Assembly: GCA_022113835.1 (NCBI GenBank)
Contig: JAILWY010000011.1
Coordinates: 8,924,501-8,988,500, forward strand
Direction: 5' to 3'
DNA length: 64,000 nt
DNA from: Atopsyche davidsoni
Taxonomy: Eukaryota > Arthropoda > Insecta > Trichoptera > Hydrobiosidae
Shown: piece after piece, positions 55,252 to 64,000 of the stretch
Layout of the letters: every line of letters begins with the position of its first letter
How positions within the stretch are numbered: position 1 is the stretch's first letter
The notes under the pieces: model-generated
The model's database searches: none
What the model was told of the DNA's origin: nothing
The model's input: the letters and a program-made list of their open reading frames with translations, nothing else
Made by a program: the position numbers and the translations under genes

Positions 55252-57339
55252 CTAAAAACATTTCTAATACTCCAAATATATATCGACTGCGAATAATTAT
55301 AAATCCTTGGTCAACGACCTGTTAATTATTGATCGCAGATCAACTTTTAAGACCGGAATCGAGCCTGGGACCGGTACTTTTTAAAAAGTGGATTTTCTAT
55401 ATTATCATCGGGCGTGGTCGGACTCCAAGTCTTTGTTCGGACAAGTAATTCTATGACGCGTCATTCGCTGCCTCAGGGCCAACTGAGACTCACGGGACTC
55501 TAGTGGTTCTTAGGTGTTAAGCCGCGTTTTTAATATTTCAGTGTTCCCACGTTTCAGTCCCCGTTCAGGCGTAGTTTTCAGGAGAGCGAATGTAAAAAAT
55601 TCCTACAAACTAACTCTTATTGATTATTGATTCTCATATTATGCGAGATAAGATGTCTCCCGATTATAAAGTGAGATAAAAAATAAGTAATCTTACCTAG
55701 AAAACAATAATTAAATTTTATAAATACAAAGATTAAATAAGTCACGAAAAAACTTCACCAAAGCAACCGCGCGAATAAATTTGATATAAATCCATAAATT
55801 TATTTTTTGCTTGTAATAAAATTTGAATATTTTATATTTAATGAGATTTTATATAAAAATAATTACACGTTACAGTCAATCAATAATAAATACCTTCTGG
55901 AAATATATTTTTTTTGGTATACAATCAAACCACGGTTAGTTTTTTAATACTCGGTATGATTAATGCTATTATCCGAAACTGAGAATTAAAAACATTTTTT
56001 ATGCAAATCATTCTACGAAATGTTTTTTTTTGTGTTTTTCTGAAAATTTCCAGCAACAAGATGATATTTCAATTACTTATTTGTTTTTCTAATAAGCAAG
56101 GACTTATTTTTTTATCACATAAAGTATTTGACACTATATACTAATTTTACTACATGTAACACAAATAACAAAATGTAAAGTGTTTTTTTTTTTTTATATT
56201 AGCAGTAAATCACTGCTGTACAATTATTTTAAAATCAATATCTTATTCAATAATTAAAAATTAAAATCAAGTAATCCTTCATGACAAACGTTTTGTATTA
56301 TTCTCTGCAAATATCATAAATAAATTAGCACAGATTAACACAACATAAGCTCGCTTTATGTTGCTGTATACTGGAATTTTTTTTACCTTGAAAATGATCG
56401 ATCATTCTAGGAAAGCCGTTATACACGCTTCATTGGAGGCAGAATATCAATTCAATAACTATAATAAACTAACACGTCGACTAAACTATATATAAAATTT
56501 ATTAAAATTAAGAGTTCAAGTGATAAAAATTTATGCGTTGAGTCCGAATAAGACAAGCACTTGTAAAAATGATCCTACTTATCATTTCAGCATATTTGTA
56601 TGTCTAAATTTATTTTTGAGGGCATGCAATGCTTGATTGCTTATATGGACCGCATGTATACAGCGATATATTTATTTATGAAAGACCATATAAAAAAAAA
56701 CACCCACAGTAAGAGAACGCTATTGACTTTTAGGTTGTCGGTTGTGTCGAAGAGTGTGTTAGCAGCTTTATAAAACCTTTAAAAATTTGTTATAAATTAA
56801 TATATTTTTTACTGTTTTATTTAAGTATATTTTCAATTGCAATTTTCACTTAAAACCCAGATAGTCTAAGACAAACTTTATTATTCCCTCTTTTAACTTA
56901 ATCAATAAATTTATTTACTATATACTTGCATAGAGCTATGCTTACCACGAGGCTTTCAACAATGTATTATATAGTAAATTTATACGAGAACAAGCAGGCG
57001 GAATGCAAGCTATGTATACAGTGATTTCATAAACTGCGTGTCCCTGAAATAGTAATGAAGTCATGTAAAGAATCGTTAAGCAATCGATAAATCACCTGCG
57101 AATAATTAAAGGCATGATCAAGACTGAAACAATCAGGAATATTGATTTTAATTACAGGTGGAAAATTTACTCCATTGGGAAAGATTTTGTATAATTGCAA
57201 AGCTTTAACTGTAATTTTCAAAAAAAAAAAAAATCAATTAATTAAGATATACCTAGTCTATGAGAATGTTGAATACAAAAGCAAAAAATGAATGATATTA
57301 AGATTCTTTGGAGTTCTGCAAGGTTTTCGTATTCATACG
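55252..57339. other. AT-rich intergenic DNA
   Basis: No gene seen. Contains one copy of the recurrent word GGTGTTAAGCCGC at 55513-55525 and a fragment (TTGTCGGTTGTGTCG, about 56738-56753) related to the 17.5-kb repeat block. Confidence 0.45.
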
Positions 57340-57369
57340 TTTCGGTCCCGGTACCGGGTCCATCTACAG
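57340..57369 (-). other. Hairpin motif CTGTAGA-T-GGaCCCGG/CCGGGaCC-GAAA (copy)
   Basis: On the minus strand CTGTAGA, spacer T, an 8-bp stem with one A/A mismatch and a TA loop, then GAAACGT. Same GTACC-loop subfamily as copies at 46.1, 48.7 and 29.9 kb. Confidence 0.5.
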
Positions 57370-60300
57370 GTAAAATCTGATGAAATAATAAACGCATGTG
57401 CTCAAATAAAAAATATGCTCCGATTCGGTTGAAAATGTAGATTACGACTTTAAAAAAATTCTCGGGTAGCGTGCTCGAGTGGCGTGTTAGGAAAGTGTAG
57501 ATGTTTTACTAATTAACTTGGAATAATAACAATTGTAATGAAAATAACACTATTCTTATGCAGGTTTTTCATTAGATTAATCTAGTTTTTACCTGAAAGA
57601 AACTGCAAGAAAATAGATCAGAAAAGATGCCGGATCTCAATGGACTTTGCGCTACGAGATCGTCTCTCCGGGAGAGCCGTATTTAAATAAACAATTTAAA
57701 AAAAATCAATGGCGTGCGTGTTAAAATAAAAGCGAGCAATGCTGTATTGAATTAATAAAAAATATTTTATATATTTTTTACGAGTGTCTTTTTAAAGGAA
57801 GAAGATAATTGTCAATGAAAAATAAAAATAATTGTCGAGAGTAAAAATAGAAAAAGCTGCGTTCAGAATCGGCGTCCGGCGATTCTTGGCAGCTATGGTG
57901 TTTGATTTCCTCCCATTATGGGTGGTGACCTTGAACCCGCCAAGGTCGCGCGGGCGATTCAAATTTCGAACCGGCGCGGTTCCACTTTTGAATTTCGAAT
58001 TTTGAATTTTGAACATCCGCCGCCGCGAAGACTTCCGTTGTTTGGGGGATTTTTACGCTCGAGAAAAGTATGCAGCGTTGGAATCTCGCTGGAGATTCAC
58101 CAGGTGTTAAGCCGCCTCAGTTCTTCTTATATATATATATATTATTTAAATTGGGTTTCCAATCGACGTTTCACAAGCAAATGTGTCATGTTGAAAAGGA
58201 GTTCGCCTGCTCGATGGAGGCCTCTCTGGCACGATCGCATCGATTTCGTTAGATTTTCACAATGCTAATGTATTTTGCAATTTAATATTTTATCAGGTGG
58301 AGTTCTGATGGATTTTTAATTTATTTATTTTTAAGCACGCTAGTTTGAATATACATTTATGCATTTAATCCAAGTCTTGCGGTCTACATACATAATTAAT
58401 GTTTTTCTCTAATTTGTGGAGAAAATAAAAACTATGACCTTCATTTTATAATATTTTTTTTGAAATAGCACACAGTAGTAAAATAACACATTGTATTTCA
58501 TTAATTAAAAAAAATTACTTTTTTAAATTTTACATCCTAATAAGTACAAAAACGAGAATAATTCATAAAACCTAAAAAGAGATGATTAGCGAAAACGCTC
58601 AGAGATAACAATATTTATAATATATATTTATTTTTATTATATGATTTTATTGCGTTTCAATTACTAGAAAAAATATTAAAGATTGCCATTAAATCTGGTG
58701 TCTAGCAAAGTTGCTTACTTACCATTTTAGTTCAGTATAATTATAAATTAAGCTCTGTGTATTTATTTACATCATTATTAAAGGAAATTAAAACAAGTAT
58801 ATAATTTAATTTTAATTAAAATTCAAATATTTTTACAATCACTTTGACTTGTGCTTTGAAGATATCTTAGACAATAAATATTTATTGAAATCGTTAGTGG
58901 ACGAAATAATTGTTGTTATTTTTTTAACCCATTGTTAAAAATAAGAAATTGGCAAAAATTATATTTCTAGAAGCATTGCAAAAAATATTTATTTATCGTA
59001 TTTAATGACCAAAAAAAATAAAGAAGATTTTTTGTTCGTGGTTGAGTTTTTGCGACAAAAATGTTGTTTAATAGCAGGGTTTTTACAATTATGAGCAGTA
59101 GAGAATCTAATCGAGTGTGGATCCACCGCCTCCTAGACCTGCTTCAGGCGAGTAAAGCCCAATAGACCCGCCATATTGTAACCTATGGACCAGCAATGAA
59201 GATGTTATAAAGGGAATCGGAATAAACTGAGTAAATTTTTAGAAATTTGTAGATATTTAACGAATCACTCTGTCAAGGGTAAAATATATTTTATATTTGT
59301 TTTTAGATTCATAGTACAATTATACTCAACAGATGTAAAATTAAATAATTTTCCAATATATTTTTTTTTACTTCTACAAGGAACTTAATTAGAAAATTTA
59401 CGATTGTGACCGAAGCAGTTTTTATTATATATTTAATCATAGATTATTAATAGCAATTATGTCAATTTATCGACTGCTTAAACACATGCCTTTGAGAAAT
59501 ATAAATAATCATTTACAGCAAGGCTATATTTAACAAGATGCAATTTAATAAAATTAAATATATAAAAATTATATATGATTTTCGAGCAGTGATACAAAAA
59601 AAAAATATTGTTCATAAGTTGTTAATTGTACATGTAAACATTGTATATACAGGATGACTAAAACCTCACGGAAGTAAATTAATAATACGCAATATTTTTT
59701 GATATTTCACTGTGCGCTTATTTTTTTATAAGTGTTAAGCCGCTTTAGATTTTAGTCGTTGATAGGAAACTTCGGTTGTTTGTAAGTAGTCATTTTTATG
59801 AAAATGTTCAGTACCAAAAAATAAACATTATATCTTTATTACAAAAAAAAATTATATATATTATATAATATGTGATGTTATAAACGGTTGTTTATAACAC
59901 GATAAATTAAAAAAAATTACAGTTATTGTAGACACAAGCTCGTTTATTTTTCTCACAAACAGGTTATTTTTTTTACGTTTGAAGATACAAATATTTCCCA
60001 TTAATATAATACGTAAATGCGCTGACGCACGAAAAGACTTTTATTATCAATCGTCATTCGAAAAAAAAAAAAATTCCAAGGCAACCGCCGGAAGTCATTT
60101 TGACGAGGTTCTAGAATTTCATTATCAATGACCCGCACGTGGCTTTTAAAGACAACCTTATTAATTATTATATAAAGCGGTGGCATGCGGTTTATACGCA
60201 TATCAAAGCATTGCTTGCCTTGTATATATTTTTAAAAAAATATTTTAAAATTCACGTATAGATTATTTTAACAATTTGTATGCGTGATTTCTGAGATTTA

Positions 60301-61129
60301 TTTGTGTTCAGTAAGCAAAATTTCTTGCTTTGATTTTGATTATCGTAATCTTCTAGACGCTTGGTTTTTCGTCTATATTTAATAAAATTTAACCAGTCTG
60401 TCGTTTGTTAATTATCAACTTTAACTTAATCCAAGGTTTACTCGATCTTTGCAGCAGTTCTGATGCACGTGTGGTTGTTAGCTTTTAATAGATTTTCCGT
60501 TCCATTTTAGCGTTTCACGTAACAATGGACGCAATCATCCCATCATCCCAGGCACTGAATGCGCTGGCACAGATATCCAGCAGTTGATAGAAGCCAGTAG
60601 AACACGGCCACCTCTACACGAGACCAGAGTGCTCAAAACAAACTGCCACACAGAACATTAATACCTTTAAACACCGGAATTGAAAGCTTAAATTTATGAT
60701 CAAAAATACGCAAGTACTTTGTCTTGCACACATCATTTGAAAACTATATAACGCACACTTTAATTTTTTTATTATTATTATTAATATTTATAATATCAAC
60801 TGCGATAATTTTATTATAAAATATTGACATTTTTTTTGGTTAATTTGTAATATTAAATGATTCGTACAAATCTCATTGGCTTCTCAGAGCAATCCAGTCT
60901 CTTATCTCTTCCTGCACACAAACTGCTAATTAGCATTCGGAGCACTTAATCCGAGATATGCAATCGTACAGAAATTTACGAGCGCAAAATCAGCGGCCAT
61001 ACCAAACCATGCCATATACAATTAAAAAAAAAACTAAATTGATGTAATAAATGCATACTCATGCGTAATATTACTGGTTGAGTGTTGAAATTTAGGTTCA
61101 CTCGGGATTGAGCGGATTTTTGTAAGGAA
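57370..61129. other. AT-rich intergenic DNA with GGTGTTAAGCCGC copies
   Basis: A GC-rich piece at 57905-58120 with low-complexity TTTGAATTTCGAATTTTGAA and one GGTGTTAAGCCGC (58103-58115), another at 59732-59743; a dispersed repeat at 59115-59220 related to 44068-44165; and 60180-60222 related to the right end of the 12.4-kb MITE. No gene recognised. Confidence 0.45.
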
Positions 61130-61232
61130 AGGATTTTCCACTTAGAAAACTATAAACACTGGCTCAGCATGAGTATATGTTCAGTGAAATGGCCGCCAAT
61201 CTTCTCTGAGGAGAGGCACCCAATAATAAAGA
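61130..61232 (+). repeat. LINE-tail repeat box
   Basis: TTCCACTTAGAAAACTATAA ... GTGAAATGGCCGCCAATCTT, CTCTGAGGAGAGGCACC, AATAATAAAGAAGG. Same order of words as at 36.5 kb. Confidence 0.65.
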
Positions 61233-61359
61233 AGGGACTGGAAGGGAAAAGGTGTCCCTCTCAGTCCGTCGCATCAGGAACTGGTACATCTCGATTATTG
61301 CACTTGAAGCGAATATTTTTTACAAATAAATTAATTCAACAGAGTTTTTATATATTACT

Positions 61360-61660
61360 TGAATTTATTGCGGCTTAAGCTCCAAGAAGAATTGAGGCTG
61401 CATAGGAGAATCCTTAAGATACCATGGCTTGACCGCGTCACAAATGATAGAGTCTTGCACAGTATGCGCAAAGAAAGAAAACTCTTGACGTTGGTCAAGA
61501 GTTTGGCCACATTTTTCGTAACGAAAAATCGAAGGAATAAGTTCACGTGGATGCTGAATTTGAAAGTGAGACTGGCCTAGGATAGAGATATGTTCGAGGA
61601 AATGGTCACCAACATCCTATAAGAAGAGGTATCAGAAATACATGAAGCTCCAAGAAAATA
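61360..61660 (+). mobile_element. LINE 3'-end fragment with tail box
   Basis: The frame at 61362-61580 reads LQEELRLHRRILKIPWLDRV then TNDRVLHSMRKERKLLTLVK, resembling the C-terminal region of RTE/jockey-type LINE proteins (RRxLRIxWxDxxTNEEVL). It is followed by GACTGGCCTAGGATAGAGAT, ATGTTCGAGGAAATGGTCAC and the tail box CAACATCCTATAAGAAGAGG. This links the dispersed tail box to a LINE. Confidence 0.65.
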
Positions 61661-62178
61661 AGCTGAGGGAAGCTATTGTGATAAATTATGAAGGATTATA
61701 CACAATAATGGGTTATAATAATCAAACTGTCGAAAGGACAGATTGATGCTCGCAAAATATTTTCATCAACAGTAATTCAAGGTTATATAAAAAGGTTATA
61801 TTTGCATATCAAAGGATCAACAGAAAAACGTGAAAATAGACTAAAAGCATTTAAAGTCTAGGCTGGGTTTTTTTTTTTGTGTTTTCGTAGTCGTTTGATA
61901 CAGCGTGGTTGGTTTTAACAAAAACTCAGTGCGTTGCCTCTGCTTAGAGGTCAGGGTCTGGGCTGGAACAGGTATGTCAAAATTGCGTAAAAAACGGAGC
62001 TAGCCGGAAGACCGAGCCAAGGACGACGTAACCTGTTCTTGTAGGTACCCCAAAGTTCGCCGGCAGAACCTTAACAGACACTGTGGGCGACGATTTGCGA
62101 AACGGAAGTCACCTGTATTTTGTACTCGAAAATAAAAATAAAAAAAACACGTTTTGTATGCAATCCGACGTTCCGACG
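61661..62178. other. Intergenic DNA
   Basis: No gene recognised; AT-rich except a moderate-GC piece at 61920-62115. Confidence 0.4.
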
Positions 62179-62208
62179 TTTCGGTTCCGGAACTTGTTAC
62201 ATCTTCAC
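62179..62208 (-). other. Hairpin motif, degenerate copy (GTGAAGA ... GTTCCGGAAC ... GAAACGTCGG)
   Basis: On the minus strand GTGAAGA-T is followed by an inner GTTCC/GGAAC hairpin and CC-GAAACGTCGGAACG. The outer stem has decayed. Confidence 0.4.
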
Positions 62209-63937
62209 GCATTCGATTTACCACGTTTTTTTGACGCGACTTCCGATAATCGCCATTGCAGTGCAATCGCACAAATGAATATATATTTAAATGTGATTCA
62301 TTATTATTATTATGTCAACTTGTAATAAGGCGGCGGTCGATTACTTAACGATCGAGATATTCGAGGTCGCGCGCAAAATAATCGAAATATTGTTTTTATA
62401 ACAACAAATAATTATTATCGAGCCAATCGAGCCTCGCTCAAGGTCAGGTTATACACTCACAGAGCTAGGGCGTAACAATATATTTAAATATTATATTATA
62501 CCTACATTGTTGCGCTCGTACTTGTACCCGGCCAAAGTAATACAATCACTTAAATTGTTATTTTGAAATATCTACAAACGTAAGCATTTTAATTTTAATA
62601 GCGAAGACGCAAACCAATAATTATTATTTGATAATATAAAATTGTGATAACATATAAATATTGAATATGTTTAAAAAAAATCATTTATAAGTGTGTTAAA
62701 ATTTATATAAACTTTTACTAAGAAAATGTATATTCTGTTTACCAATAGTAATAAATAAATATAATTGGCATTGTTTGCATCTAGGATTACAACAATTTTA
62801 AGTTTTATTATTTTTTACATATTTTGTTTAAAAAAACACTACTTTTATTAGGCAACGTTTTGTTATATTTAAATTAACAATTATAAGTTTTCCAGCCTTG
62901 GCGATTTAAAATTACTTTGAATTAAACGTGTTTCTAATATTATGTAAATATCCGCGCCATCTTCAATTTGCTTTTTTTTTTTTTTCTATTGTGGAAAAAA
63001 TTGATCACTATAATTTTATGCATTTGATAAAAAATAGAAATATTTAACCACGAATTTGCTATTTAAGAAAATAAGTACCGCATCCGGTATATATTTTTTT
63101 CCTTTAACCGATCACCACGCAACGACGAGAAAAATCATCGAATTTTTTTTAAGAGCCACGATGGAATTCGAACCCACTTTATCTGTGTCTGTTCATGGTT
63201 TTCTTATGGAAAATATTATAGTGAGTCCTTCTACATTTTAGTTTTATAATGCGTATTGCTGCTGCTCAATAGCATTATTATACAATCCTTTCCTTACAAA
63301 GCTCTGGCATATAGATCCGATATCCATTTTGCAGCAGGATGCAGAAACTATAGCAGGATCCCTCCACCTCTCTTTCTATAATCATTCCAAGTCCACTACT
63401 TCATTACTGACCCTTTACCTACGCCCAGGGCACAGAAAAACAGCCATGCATAAGCAACGGAGTTGGGAGAGTCATCTTAATATATAACGATTATATTCTA
63501 ATATTATTTTACATAAAATCAATTTAACTAACTTTTTTTATGTACGCATCTAGAATTCAAGCAGCGGCTTCAAATTCCAATACAAATTTTCAAGGATTTT
63601 CCCCGTCGTTTCAAGTGTAAATCGATTACTTAAGCACCTTTTTTAAATGTGTTTTTGATTGTTTATTTATGTATGGCGTATTGGGTTATTTTTATTGTGG
63701 TTTATATAAGTAAAATAAACGGACGCAACGTGTTTTGAGCACAACGGTCCAGTGGGTGTCAGGCTCGCCCGCCAAGGACACGGCCTTACCTGGTCCTCCT
63801 CTGCTCACCTCCGCAGGTACTCACAGGTGTATCACTTGAAGGGACTCACTCTATCTAGTGATGACCGTTTGTGACCGAATCAATCAATCAAGCAAAACTA
63901 CCCGAATAGAATTTTATATTCACACACCTGAAGACTG
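62209..63937. other. AT-rich intergenic DNA
   Basis: No gene recognised. GGAATTCGAACCC at 63163-63175 is a minus-strand B box (GGGTTCGAATTCC) without an A box. A word shared with 46128-46170 is at 63386-63430. Confidence 0.45.
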
Positions 63938-63975
63938 GTACAGGTGTGGGCTCGAACCCCACCGGTGTCGCGAAT
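63938..63975 (+). repeat. tRNA-like T-arm/B-box remnant
   Basis: GTGTGGGCTCGAACCCCACC makes a perfect T-arm (GTGGG-CTCGAAC-CCCAC) and ends in GGTGTCGCG, as at 45.1 kb. Confidence 0.45.
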
Positions 63976-63987
63976 TTATATTGAATT

Positions 63988-64000
63988 AATGCCTCTCCTC
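63988..64000 (-). repeat. LINE-tail box cut by the window end
   Basis: ATGCCTCTCCTC is the first half of the minus-strand tail box (GAGGAGAGGCAT on the minus strand). Confidence 0.4.

Noticed and set aside
57918..58268. Long open frame in a GC-richer patch
   Set aside because: Low-complexity FEFRILNFE-type peptide from an AATTTCGAATTTTGAA repeat and no start codon; likely a repeat.
18297..62208. Calling the hairpin motifs true hammerhead ribozymes
   Set aside because: All copies have an extra base between the CUGANGA box and stem II, and I could not find pairing partners for stems I and III or a UH cleavage site at the proper place. Only the core resemblance is claimed.

Overview
The window is animal nuclear DNA, almost certainly from an insect. 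Three protein-coding loci with GC-rich exons sit in very AT-rich DNA packed with decayed transposons. Two genes are split by GT-AG introns. The repertoire is that of an insect genome: mariner, Tc1-like, hAT-like, R1/jockey-like LINEs, tRNA-derived SINEs and many fold-back elements. Nothing suggests bacteria or a plasmid. A hemimetabolous insect would fit, but I cannot place the order.

Layout. Positions 1-8.5 kb: the last nine exons of a mitochondrial proline dehydrogenase gene (PRODH, fly sluggish-A) on the plus strand, with stop codon, 3' UTR and poly(A) signal; the N-terminal exons lie before the window. 8.5-15.3 kb: AT-rich intergenic DNA with three inverted-repeat elements. 15.3-16.7 kb: a single-exon, membrane-anchored histidine acid phosphatase with a plausible Inr promoter. 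16.7-20.6 kb: AT-rich DNA with a mosaic repeat block at 17.5-18.4 kb. 20.7-24.7 kb (minus strand): a nine-exon UNC-93-like membrane protein gene, 554 codons, all splice phases compatible. Its two long introns are filled by transposons: a dead mariner, and a 5'-truncated R1-like LINE whose target duplication straddles a 5' splice site. 24.7-64 kb: no convincing cellular gene; this part holds LINE fragments, Tc1-like elements with intact ends, an hAT-like element with a perfect 8-bp target duplication, a ~195-bp tandem array, tRNA-like sequences, and two GC-rich patches that look like promoters (44.8 kb and 47.6-47.8 kb).

The three genes have no evident functional link: mitochondrial proline oxidation, a secretory/lysosomal or surface phosphatase, and a multispanning membrane protein.

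The most interesting pattern is a small motif recurring on both strands: YTGANGA, one spacer base, a GC-rich hairpin, then GAAA. The hairpin sequence differs between copies while pairing is kept. It resembles the hammerhead ribozyme core, a motif known from Penelope-like retroelements, but every copy has one extra base before the stem, so it may be a related, less studied structured element.
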